A DNA stretch of 33,572 nt from Dehalococcoidia bacterium. Its GTDB lineage: Bacteria; Chloroflexota; Dehalococcoidia; SHYM01. The stretch lies in the NCBI GenBank assembly GCA_009692805.1, contig SHYM01000006.1, positions 1 through 33,572 of the forward strand, given 5' to 3'. Both the position numbers and the translations under genes were made by a program. A model generated the notes under the pieces. It was not told the origin of the DNA. It did not search any database and saw nothing but the letters and a program-made list of their open reading frames with translations. This document shows positions 8,037 to 15,115 of this stretch, one piece after another; within the stretch, counting starts at the first letter, position 1, and every line of letters starts with the position of its first letter.

Positions 8037-9191
8037 CTAGCGAGACTCTATGCTCAGGATGGCGGTGGCGCCGCTGGACAGGGAGCCGCCGGTGCCGTGG
8101 CAGAGGGCCACCTTAGCGTCCTTGACCTGGGCTTTGCCCCGCTGTCCCCGGAGCTGCCGCGTGGCCTCGATAACGGTGAAGATGCCCCGCATGCCGGGGT
8201 GGTTGGACGAGAGGCCACCACCGTCGGTGTTCAGGGGGAAGGCGCCTCCCGGGGCCGTGCGCTGGCCCTTCACAAAGTCGGCGGCCTCGCCCCGCTTGCA
8301 GAAACCCAGCCCCTCCAGGGAGAGCAGCACCGTGATGGTGTAGGAGTCGTAGATCTCCGCCACCTGAATGTCGGCGGGCTTGAGTCCGGCCAGGCGAAAG
8401 GCCTTCTCCCCTGAGACCTTCGCGGGTATGGTCAAGAGGTCCGCCATCTGGTTCATGCTGGTGTGGCTCACCGCCTCGCCCACGCCCAGGATGTAGACCG
8501 GCTTCTGCTTCAGGTCGCGAGCCCGCTCGGCGGAGGTCATCACCACCGCTCCCCCGCCGTCCGAGATGACGCAGCACTCGAAGAAGCGCAGGGGCGACGA
8601 GATAACGCGGGACTTGACCACGTCCTCGATGGTCAGGGGCTCCCGGAACATGGCGTCGGGATTGAGCTGGGCCCACTTACGGGTAGCTACCGAGACCTCG
8701 GCCCGTTTCTCCACCGTCCCGCCGAACTCGTGCTCGTAGCGCTGCGCGGCCAGGGCGTAGGAGCCGACCGTGGTGGGGCCGTAAGGCACCTCGAACTGGT
8801 CCCAGTAATCGCCCTGGGCGCGGCCGCCAGTGCCGATGGCGGTGAGCTGGCTCCAGGAGGTGCTGCCGTAGGTGATCAGGGCCACGTTGCACAGGCCCGA
8901 CGCGATGGCCCCCGCGGCGTGGCCCACGTGGGAGACGAAGGACGACCCGCCTATGGAGGTGGAGTCCACGTAGGTGGGACGCAGGCCCAAGAACTCGCAC
9001 ATCGCCACGGTGGGCATCCCTCCCACACCCGAGGTGAAGTAGCCGTCCACATCGTCCTTGGTCAGCCCGGCTTCCTCCAGCGCCGCCTTGGCGCAAAGGG
9101 CATGGATCTGGAGAGCGGTGACCGTCGGATCGCGGCGCTTAGGGTACTCATTGACCCCCACGATGGCGCTCTTGCCACTGATCGCTGCCAT
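8037..9191 (-). CDS. Thiolase-fold lipid-transfer protein / possible retro-aldolase (SCPx / Ltp2 type)
   Basis: 384 aa from the ATG at 9191, which has AGGGGGTG 5 nt upstream; the frame stays open further but lacks conserved sequence there. The N-terminal half contains DVDGYFTSGVGG and the active-site loop STSIGGSS (77-84), where classical thiolases have a nucleophilic Cys (NACSSG). Here the aligned position is Gly81. The C-terminal half has AEIYDSYTITVLLSLEGLGF, LNTDGGGLSSNHPG and CHGTGGSLS. This pattern is that of nonspecific lipid-transfer/SCPx-like thiolases, many of which, paired with DUF35 proteins, cleave beta-hydroxyacyl-CoA by aldol chemistry rather than thiolysis. First gene of the operon with DUF35 and LOG. 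Confidence 0.88.
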   Translation of the reverse strand: MAAISGKSAIVGVNEYPKRRDPTVTALQIHALCAKAALEEAGLTKDDVDGYFTSGVGGMPTVAMCEFLGLRPTYVDSTSIGGSSFVSHVGHAAGAIASGLCNVALITYGSTSWSQLTAIGTGGRAQGDYWDQFEVPYGPTTVGSYALAAQRYEHEFGGTVEKRAEVSVATRKWAQLNPDAMFREPLTIEDVVKSRVISSPLRFFECCVISDGGGAVVMTSAERARDLKQKPVYILGVGEAVSHTSMNQMADLLTIPAKVSGEKAFRLAGLKPADIQVAEIYDSYTITVLLSLEGLGFCKRGEAADFVKGQRTAPGGAFPLNTDGGGLSSNHPGMRGIFTVIEATRQLRGQRGKAQVKDAKVALCHGTGGSLSSGATAILSIESR

Positions 9192-9289
9192 AGACACCCC
9201 CTTTTTCACTAGCCAGTTCCGCGGCAGAATCCTACCACATACTGGAGCCCCATAACGGGGCCCCAAAGGGCCCCACCATGGGGGCGACT

Positions 9290-9490
9290 AGCCTTGCACA
9301 TGAAGAGCATCCTGCCGGCAATTGAGGGAGTGCAGAGGGATCCTCCCTCTGCCGGGGGTCGAAGGGGGTGCCCCCCTCTGACCCCCTTCAAACTACCCCC
9401 TTCCTGGGTAGAAAGGGGGCCAGGGGGATGGTCGCGGGCATACTCATGGAGGGAGCGTGATCGAGAAAATGCGGTTTTTTATGCAAAGCC
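9290..9490 (+). mobile_element. Structured interspersed repeat, copy 3 (complete, 9-bp direct repeat)
   Basis: This 201-bp element runs from AGCCTTGCACA to TATGCAAAGCC (imperfect inverted ends). It is flanked by an exact 9-bp direct repeat GGGGCGACT at 9281-9289 and 9491-9499, as expected for a target site duplication. Hairpin 1 is GCAGAGGG-atcc-CCCTCTGC, hairpin 2 is built on GAAGGGGG and the facing C-runs, and hairpin 3 (9396-9419) is a slightly degraded form of the 24-bp palindrome. It ends with the conserved CATACTCATGGAGGGAGC and AGAAAATGCGG. It lies between the divergent thiolase and corA-like genes. Confidence 0.8.
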
Positions 9491-9678
9491 GGGGCGACTC
9501 TTCAGGCCCTACACCCCTGTGGCGCGTGCTAGAATGGAGTCCGCCAGAAGCGCAGGCCCGGGCAGAATATCAGCAGGCGGCCAGCTTCCCGCTTGGGCTA
9601 GGCCCAGGAGGGCCTCTGGCACGAACCAAGCCACCGGCAAGTCGCAAGGGCGAATACTGCATTGGGAGGACGTACTGC

Positions 9679-10632
9679 ATGGTGACGGTACAGCCCCTGC
9701 CCACGACAGCGGCGCCAGCCAACGTCCGCACCCTCGCTCACGGCTCCATCACCTGGATAGACATCCAGGAGCCCGACCGGGACGGCCTGGACTACCTGGC
9801 CAGCCGCTTCCCTTTTCACGAGCTGGACCTGGACGATGTCCTGAGCAAACGCCAGCGCCCCAAGGTGGACGAATATGACGATTATCTGTTCATCGTCCTC
9901 CACTTCCCCGTCTTGGACGCCCGCACCCGCCTCACCGCCCGCAGCCAGGTGTCCATTTTCCTGGGCACCGATTACCTGGTGACCGCCCACAGCGGCAACC
10001 TGCGGCCTCTGCTCCAGCTCTTCGAGGAGGCGCGCCGCCAGGAGCAGCTCCGGGAGACCGTCATGGGCCGTTCCTCCAGCTATCTCTTCTATCAGCTCTT
10101 GGACCGGCTGGTGGACTACTGTGGCCCCATCATCAACCGGGTCGCCGTCACCACGGACCAAATGCAGGAAGAGCTGCTGAGCCAGAACACCCGCTACGTA
10201 GCCCAGGAGATGGTGCGCCTGCGCCGAGAGCTCATCGGCCTGCGCCGCATCATCCGACCCCAGATGGGCCTGATCACCTCCCTGGAGCACCACCGCTATA
10301 AGCTGCTGGCCTCGGAGCTGGACGTCTACTTCAGCGACGTGGCAGACCACATCCGGCAGAGCTGGGACGCCCTGGAGGACCTGCGCGAGGTGGTGGAGGG
10401 GCTGGACGACACCTTCAACTGGCACACCAACACCCGCACCAACGAGACAGTGAAGGCCCTCACCGCCGTAACAGCTAGCGTCTTGCCCGCCCTGATCCTG
10501 TCCCAGGTGTACGCCCAGAACGTACCCCTGCCATTGGGCGACAGCCGCTACGTCTTCTGGGTCATCACGGGCGCCCAGGTGCTGATAACCGGGGGGCTGA
10601 TCCTGTTGTTCCGCTGGCGTCGCTGGATCTAG
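9679..10632 (+). CDS. CorA-like divalent metal ion transporter with altered GMN motif
   Basis: 317 aa from the ATG at 9679, which has GGGAGGA 8 nt upstream. A longer open frame starts at 9457 but runs through the repeat element and is unlikely to be coding. The large cytoplasmic N-terminal domain (WIDIQEP, FHELDLDDVLSKRQRPKVDEYDDYLFIVLHFP) and the long stalk helix (about 150-255) fit CorA, a homopentameric Mg2+/Co2+ channel. Two C-terminal membrane helices follow. The pore signature, usually YGMN, reads YAQN at 278-281, so selectivity may differ or the protein may be a ZntB-like or divergent relative. Confidence 0.88.
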   Translation: MVTVQPLPTTAAPANVRTLAHGSITWIDIQEPDRDGLDYLASRFPFHELDLDDVLSKRQRPKVDEYDDYLFIVLHFPVLDARTRLTARSQVSIFLGTDYLVTAHSGNLRPLLQLFEEARRQEQLRETVMGRSSSYLFYQLLDRLVDYCGPIINRVAVTTDQMQEELLSQNTRYVAQEMVRLRRELIGLRRIIRPQMGLITSLEHHRYKLLASELDVYFSDVADHIRQSWDALEDLREVVEGLDDTFNWHTNTRTNETVKALTAVTASVLPALILSQVYAQNVPLPLGDSRYVFWVITGAQVLITGGLILLFRWRRWI

Positions 10633-10647
10633 GGCACTCACCTTACG

Positions 10648-11133
10648 ATGCCGTTCAAGCGGGTGGCCCCCCTCGTCCTGGAGGTGAACATCCAGCTGGC
10701 AGCCGCCTACCGGGACCGCCTCGACCCCGCGTGGGTGGAGCAGGTAGCGCGGGCTGTCCTGGAGACGGAGGGGACAAGCGGGCCCATCGAGGTGGGTATC
10801 CTCATCTGTGGGGCCAAGCGGGTCCGGGCGCTAAACCGACGCTACCTGGGACACGATTACGATACCGACGTCATCGCCTTCGCCCTGACGGAGGGCGAGG
10901 GGCGATCCCCTCCCGACGGCGTCATCCATCTGGGGGAGGCCATCATCAGCTACCCCCAGGCCCGCAAGCAGGCCGCTCGCTACGGTCATTCGCTCCAGCG
11001 CGAGCTGGCGCTGCTTATCGCCCACGGCGTGCTCCACCTTCTTGGCTACGACGACCAGGACCCTCAGCGGGAGCCGCGGATGCGCGCCCGCGAGGCCGCC
11101 GTGCTGGAGCGCCTAGGCGAGCTGGCCCGCTGA
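10648..11133 (+). CDS. ybeY: Endoribonuclease YbeY (rRNA maturation factor)
   Basis: 161 aa, normal length. The family acts in 16S rRNA 3' maturation and ribosome quality control. It contains NRRYLGHDYDTDVIAFAL and GVIHLGEAIIS, and the metal-site motif HGVLHLLGYDD (126-136). The family consensus is H-G-x-x-H-L-x-G-Y-D-H, so the third metal-binding histidine is replaced by D136, while H126 and H130 are kept. Asp can bind metal, so activity is still possible. It begins 15 nt after the CorA-like stop and precedes dnaX by about 175 bp. Confidence 0.92.
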   Translation: MPFKRVAPLVLEVNIQLAAAYRDRLDPAWVEQVARAVLETEGTSGPIEVGILICGAKRVRALNRRYLGHDYDTDVIAFALTEGEGRSPPDGVIHLGEAIISYPQARKQAARYGHSLQRELALLIAHGVLHLLGYDDQDPQREPRMRAREAAVLERLGELAR

Positions 11134-11309
11134 GATGTGACTTGCCCAAGGGACCGCTGGACGAACGCAGTACAATGGGCCCTGTCCGACGCGGTACGCC
11201 GGCGCTAATGCCTCCAGGTCAGCGGCTACATCTAAAGCGGCCCCTCCTCGCGGGCGTGGCCGCCTTCATCCAATCCATCGCCCAATCAGTCGTAGGTTGG
11301 TAAGTCAGA

Positions 11310-13109
11310 ATGCCTGAGAGCCTGCTCCCAGAGTTGGGCGGCGAGCCCGCTGCTCCGCCCGGCCTCTCCCCCTTGGGAGAGGCCCATGCCCTCTACCGCA
11401 AATACCGGCCTCAGGCCCTGGTCGAGGTGGTGGGCCAGGAGCCCATCATCCGCACCCTTTTGAACGCCCTCGCCAGCGGGCGGGTTGCCCACGCCTACCT
11501 GTTCGCCGGCCCTCGGGGGACCGGCAAGACCAGCACCGGCCGTATCCTGGCGAAGGCGCTGAACTGCCTCGCCAACGGTGGCCAGGGCGAGCCCTGCAAC
11601 GCCTGCGAGAGCTGCCGCGCCATCGCCGAGGGGCGGGCCCTGGACCTGGTGGAGATGGACGCCGCCAGCAACCGCGGCATCGACGAGATCCGGAGGTTGC
11701 GCGACCGCGTCAACTTCGCTCCCACTCAAGCCCGCTTCAAAGTCTATATCGTGGATGAGGTCCACATGCTTACCCCGGAGGCCTTCAATGCCCTGCTGAA
11801 GACGCTGGAGGAGCCGCCCGGTCACGTGGTCTTCATCCTGGCGACTACGGAGGTGCACAAGGTGCCCGCCACCATCCTGTCCCGCTGTCAGCGCTTCGAT
11901 TTCAGACGCATCGCCGCCGGGGCGGTGGTGGCCCGTCTCCAGCACATCGCGGCCCAGGAGAACATCGCCGTCGAAGAGGCGGGGCTACACCTCATCGCCA
12001 GGGCCGCTACCGGCAGCCTCCGCGATGCCACCAACCTGCTGCAACAGGCAGCCACTTTCTACGGCTGGCAGATTGGCGCCGGCCAGGTGGAGGAGCTGCT
12101 GGGGCTGGTACGCGACGAGCGGGTGCTCCGCCTGGCCCAAGCGGCCTTGGCCGCGCGGCTGGCGGAGGGCCTCACCATCATCCAGGGCGTAGCCGAGGAC
12201 GGGCTGGACCTCAGGCTCTTCCAGCGCCAGCTGCTAGAGCAGTTGCGGCTGCTGCTGCTGCTGAAGTCGGGCGCCGGCGCGGCCGTGGAGCTGTCGGAAG
12301 GGGAGCGCAGCGCCCTGGAAGAGCTGGCGCGGGGAGCCAGCCTCCACGATATCCTGGTGGCCATAAGGTATTTTAGCCAGGCCGACCTGCGCCAAGACGC
12401 TTACTCCTCCCTGCCCATGGAGCTCGCCCTGGCGGAGATCGCCGCCGCAAAGGAGGTCAGGGAGTCCCGCCCCGCAGGCCCGGCGGCTCGCCCCGCGGCC
12501 CCGGCACACCAGTCAGATTCTCCGCGGAGGACGCAGCCGGAGGAGGGCCGCCGGGAGCCCCGCCCCGCGGTGCCCCAGGCGAGTCCCCGCCCGCTCGCCG
12601 CCGCTGCGCCCACTCCTCCCACTTCGTCCCCTCCTCCCGCTTCGCCTCGTGAAGCACCGAGCGAGCCGACCCCCGCCAGCCAGTCTAGCCCAGCGACTCC
12701 TCGGGAAGCCCCGCCAGCCCCTGGTACGCCCGCACCCACGGGGCTGGCGGCCATCAGCGGGCGCTGGCGGGAGGTGCTGGAGACGGCCAGAGGCCTGAAG
12801 CCTAACCTGGACGCCTTGCTGAGGGGCTCCTGCGAGCCCGTCGGCCTCGGCGACGGGGTGCTGACATTGGGCTTCTTTCCCAACCGCCAGTTCCACCGCG
12901 ACCTGCTAGAAAAGCCAGAGAATCTCAGGGCCCTGGAGCAGGCGGTCTCCCGGGTTACCGGGCTTCAGCTGCGCATAAAGTGCGCCAAGGAGGAGCTTCA
13001 CCGCGGAGCGGCCCGGCGCGCCCGCACCCACCTCATCGACGCCGCCACTCAAGAGCTGGGCGCCGTCGTGATGGAGGAACCCGAGGGGCCTCCGGGTGAG
13101 CGCGACTAA
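11310..13109 (+). CDS. dnaX: DNA polymerase III subunits gamma and tau
   Basis: 599 aa. Clamp-loader ATPase with the conserved LYRKYRPQALVEVVGQE, Walker A GPRGTGKTS (67-75), zinc-binding cysteines C86, C96, C99 and C102, Walker B VYIVDEVHML (145-154) and sensor/arginine finger LSRCQRF (190-196). Domain III follows, then a long Pro/Ala/Ser-rich linker (about 385-485) and a C-terminal domain (GRWREVLETARGLKPNLDALLRG) as in tau. No slippery A-run for gamma production is obvious. The stop codon lies inside a 13-bp sequence that is repeated on the far side of the repeat element just downstream, so the element seems to have landed at the very end of this gene. Confidence 0.95.
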   Translation: MPESLLPELGGEPAAPPGLSPLGEAHALYRKYRPQALVEVVGQEPIIRTLLNALASGRVAHAYLFAGPRGTGKTSTGRILAKALNCLANGGQGEPCNACESCRAIAEGRALDLVEMDAASNRGIDEIRRLRDRVNFAPTQARFKVYIVDEVHMLTPEAFNALLKTLEEPPGHVVFILATTEVHKVPATILSRCQRFDFRRIAAGAVVARLQHIAAQENIAVEEAGLHLIARAATGSLRDATNLLQQAATFYGWQIGAGQVEELLGLVRDERVLRLAQAALAARLAEGLTIIQGVAEDGLDLRLFQRQLLEQLRLLLLLKSGAGAAVELSEGERSALEELARGASLHDILVAIRYFSQADLRQDAYSSLPMELALAEIAAAKEVRESRPAGPAARPAAPAHQSDSPRRTQPEEGRREPRPAVPQASPRPLAAAAPTPPTSSPPPASPREAPSEPTPASQSSPATPREAPPAPGTPAPTGLAAISGRWREVLETARGLKPNLDALLRGSCEPVGLGDGVLTLGFFPNRQFHRDLLEKPENLRALEQAVSRVTGLQLRIKCAKEELHRGAARRARTHLIDAATQELGAVVMEEPEGPPGERD

Positions 13110-13110
13110 G

Positions 13111-13269
13111 CGACTTTATACGAAGCCGCATTTTCTCCGATCAGGCTCTCTCTATGAGTATGCCCGCGACCATCCCCCCGGCCCCCTTCCTGGCCAGGAA
13201 GGGGGTAGTTTGAAAAGGAGAGAATCCCGAGGGTCGCTCCTTCTGCCGGCAGGATGCCCTTTTAGTGCA
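13111..13269 (-). mobile_element. Structured interspersed repeat, copy 4 (13-bp direct repeat, duplicates dnaX end)
   Basis: This copy is in reverse orientation. It contains the conserved CATACTCATAGAGAGAGCC (reverse strand, about 13149-13167), the intact third-hairpin palindrome (about 13182-13205) and GGCATCCTGCCGGCAGAAGG. Hairpins 1 and 2 are collapsed into a single CTCGGGATTCTCTCC remnant as in copy 2. An exact direct repeat GAGCGCGACTAAG flanks it at 13098-13110 and 13270-13282. The left copy contains the dnaX stop codon. The exact element ends are ambiguous by a few bases because the inverted ends overlap the repeat. Confidence 0.78.
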
Positions 13270-13395
13270 GAGCGCGACTAAGGCACAATCTGAAGCCGGC
13301 TTCGATGCCGGTCGGGCCGCGCTCTAGCCGTCTCGCCTAGTCCACAACGGGATGACCAACCCTGAGGCAAGGCTGGCGCCCGCGCCAGTGGTTCG

Positions 13396-13424
13396 TTGAC
13401 GCCCCCCTGGGCCTGTGCTATAAA
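13396..13424 (+). promoter_or_regulatory. Strong promoter of the infC-rpmI-rplT operon
   Basis: TTGACG (13396-13401), a 17-bp spacer and TATAAA (13419-13424), with an extended -10 TGC immediately before the hexamer. This is the best promoter match in the window. The predicted start is near 13431, giving a short leader before infC. Confidence 0.75.
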
Positions 13425-13475
13425 GGAGCAGTATTCAGGGCTGGGAGGGGACGCAGCACGGTTAGAGAGCTACGC

Positions 13476-14042
13476 ATCAACGAACGGATTCGCGCCCGCG
13501 AGGTGCGGGTCATCGGGGATCAGGGGGAGCAGCTGGGGGTGATGACCATCGCCCAGGCGCTCCAGATCGCGCGTGAGCGCGGGACAGACCTGGTGGAGGT
13601 GGCCCCCACGGCTGCTCCGCCCGTGTGTAAGTTCCTGGACTACGGGAGGTTCAAGTTCCAGCAGTCCAAGAAGACCCGCGAGTCCCGCAAGGGCCAGAAG
13701 ACCAACGCGCTGCGCGAGATTAGGATCCGCCCCAAGATCGACGAGCACGATATCAACTTCAAGCTGCGTACGGCGGTGAAGCTCCTCGGCGAGGGCGACA
13801 AGGTAAAGGTCTCGGTCGTCTTCCGCGGCAGGGAGATCACCCATCCCGAGATCGCGAGGGCACTCCTAGAACGGGTCTGGCAGACGATCAAGGAGCAGGC
13901 CAGCATCGAGCGACCACCGATGCTGGAGGGGCGCAGCATGAGCGTGATATTCGCACCTGGCAAACACGTCGCGCTCAAGCCTCCGGTGGGCCCGGCGGCG
14001 GTCCCCTCCGAGGCTACAGGCGCAGGGAGCGGCGGTGCCTAA
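13476..14042 (+). CDS. infC: Translation initiation factor IF-3, non-canonical start codon
   Basis: 188 aa if started at the ATC (13476) that opens the conserved INERIRAREVRVIG. The body has LGVMTIAQALQIARERGTDLVEVAP, PPVCKFLDYGRFKFQQSKK, then the C-terminal domain with KEIRI-like LREIRIRPKIDEHDINFKLRTAVKLL and VVFRGREITH. IF-3 binds the 30S subunit and proofreads initiation. No ATG, GTG or TTG exists in frame from the upstream stop (13353) until a GTG at 13503, which would cut off nine conserved residues. A non-canonical start is expected, because infC is classically autoregulated through a rare AUU-type start. Alternatives are GTT (13461, better Shine-Dalgarno GGGAGGGG) and ATT (13488). Its stop overlaps rpmI by 8 nt. 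Confidence 0.93.
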   Translation: MNERIRAREVRVIGDQGEQLGVMTIAQALQIARERGTDLVEVAPTAAPPVCKFLDYGRFKFQQSKKTRESRKGQKTNALREIRIRPKIDEHDINFKLRTAVKLLGEGDKVKVSVVFRGREITHPEIARALLERVWQTIKEQASIERPPMLEGRSMSVIFAPGKHVALKPPVGPAAVPSEATGAGSGGA

Positions 14043-14244
14043 ACAGAAGCTGAAAAGCCATCAGGGGGCGAAGAAGCGCTTCCGGATCACCCCCACCGGA
14101 AAGATCCTCCGCACCAAGGGGATGAAAAGCCACCTGCGGCGCAAGAAGCCCGCGCGGGTGAAGCGCCAGTTCGACGCTATGATCCCCGTGAGCAAGGCCG
14201 ACGCGCCCCGCCTGAGGCGAGCGCTCCCCTATGGGGCGGGTTGA
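14035..14244 (+). CDS. rpmI: 50S ribosomal protein L35
   Basis: 69 aa, highly basic. PKQKLKSHQGAKKRFRITPTGKI and the RTKGMKSHLRRKKPARVKRQF segment are typical bL35. The GTG start overlaps the last 8 nt of infC, with AGGGAGCGG upstream, so it should be translationally coupled. The order infC-rpmI-rplT is the classic ribosomal-protein operon. The C-terminal tail (ALPYGAG) is a few residues longer than usual. Confidence 0.95.
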   Translation: MPKQKLKSHQGAKKRFRITPTGKILRTKGMKSHLRRKKPARVKRQFDAMIPVSKADAPRLRRALPYGAG

Positions 14245-14300
14245 AATCGGGCCCCTTTTCCGCTAAACTGCCACCGTTTCCAGAGGGCGGGTGAAAAGCT

Positions 14301-14657
14301 ATGACACGTATCAAGGGCGGCTACGCTGGTTCTCGCCGCCACAAAAAGCTCCTAGACCAGACCAAGGGGATGCGCGGCACCAAGAGCAAGGTGTATCGCC
14401 GCGCCCACGAGGCCTGGCTCAAGAAAGAAAGCTACGCCTTCCGCCACCGCCGCGAGCGCAAGGGCGACTTCCGCCGCCTGTGGATCGTCCGCATCAACGC
14501 CGCGGTGCGCCCCTCCGGAATCTCTTACAGCCGGTTCATGTCCGGCCTCAAGGCGGCCGGCATCGAGCTCGACCGCAAGGTCCTGGCCGACCTGGCGGTG
14601 AGGGATAGCGTGGGCTTTAACGTACTCGTGGAGGTCGCCAAGGGCGCCGCAGCTTAA
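14301..14657 (+). CDS. rplT: 50S ribosomal protein L20
   Basis: 118 aa, standard length. [35 protein letters not shown] is followed by [56 protein letters not shown], a textbook bL20 with its basic N-terminal tail. It is needed early in 50S assembly and in many bacteria represses its own operon. It is the last gene of the operon and is followed at once by a strong hairpin. Confidence 0.97.
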   Translation: MTRIKGGYAGSRRHKKLLDQTKGMRGTKSKVYRRAHEAWLKKESYAFRHRRERKGDFRRLWIVRINAAVRPSGISYSRFMSGLKAAGIELDRKVLADLAVRDSVGFNVLVEVAKGAAA

Positions 14658-14677
14658 CCCCAGCATCAGCGAATTAA

Positions 14678-14713
14678 AGGAGCGGCCCCTCGACCAAGGG
14701 GCCGCTCCTGTTT
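14678..14713 (+). terminator. Intrinsic terminator-like hairpin after rplT
   Basis: A perfect 13-bp stem AGGAGCGGCCCCT (14678-14690) / AGGGGCCGCTCCT (14697-14709) with the 6-nt loop CGACCA, followed by GTTT. The T-tract is short, but the stem is very stable and its place after the last operon gene is right. Confidence 0.75.
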
Positions 14714-14843
14714 GTGCCGGTACGCGCATGTCAGGTCCGCGCGAGCTCAGGGAGGGCCAAGCAACCGTGTTCTGTAAGGTATGAGAGCGGGTAGTTGGGC
14801 AAGGCCACGCCTGTTACATAGGAGACGTAGCGAAATCGCCTGC

Positions 14844-14849
14844 TATAAT
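14844..14849 (+). promoter_or_regulatory. Extended -10 element upstream of pheS
   Basis: TGC-TATAAT (14841-14849) is a consensus extended -10. The start would be near 14856, leaving a leader of about 260 nt that includes repeat copy 5. No T-box specifier or antiterminator consensus was recognised in that leader. Confidence 0.45.
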
Positions 14850-14916
14850 CGGGCTTAAGCACCGGGCGAGTCCAGAGAGGCGGAGCCATCTTTGGCAGTG
14901 GTTTAGGGGGTGTCAG

Positions 14917-15100
14917 CAGCTTGCACAAGGAGTCAGTCAGCATGGCGGGAGTGCAGAGGGCAGGCAGTCCTCTGCCGGGGGTCTAAGGGGGTGTTCCCCC
15001 TTTCCCTCCTTTTATACCATCCCCTTCCTGGCCAGGAAGGGGGCCGGGGGGGTGGTGATGGACATACTCATAGAGAGAGCCCGCTGCAGCGAAGAATGGG
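14917..15100 (+). mobile_element. Structured interspersed repeat, copy 5
   Basis: The head AGCTTGCACAAGG is followed by GGGAGTGCAGAGGG, a CCTCTGCCGGGGGTCTAAGGG junction, hairpin 2 AAGGGGG-tgtt-CCCCCTTT and the third palindrome (about 15021-15043). It ends with the conserved ACATACTCATAGAGAGAGCC. The right terminal inverted repeat is degraded and no clear direct repeat was found. It lies in the pheS leader, so its hairpins would be transcribed ahead of pheS. Confidence 0.65.
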
Positions 15101-15115
15101 CGTGAGAAGCACGAC

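Noticed and set aside
9457-9678. N-terminal extension of the CorA-like gene
   Set aside because: It is translated from the tail of repeat copy 3; the ATG at 9679 has a good ribosome binding site and conserved sequence begins after it.
13096-13281. Small open frame across repeat copy 4, and similar peptides (PLPGQEGG type) in the other copies
   Set aside because: These peptides come from the hairpin DNA, shift frame between copies and lack start signals, so they are not taken as genes.
14731-14943. 70-aa minus-strand open frame after rplT
   Set aside because: No recognisable pattern, and it overlaps the pheS -10 region and the repeat head; probably chance.
14850-15115. T-box or other riboswitch in the pheS leader
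   Set aside because: No specifier loop or T-box consensus seen; the structure is explained by repeat copy 5.
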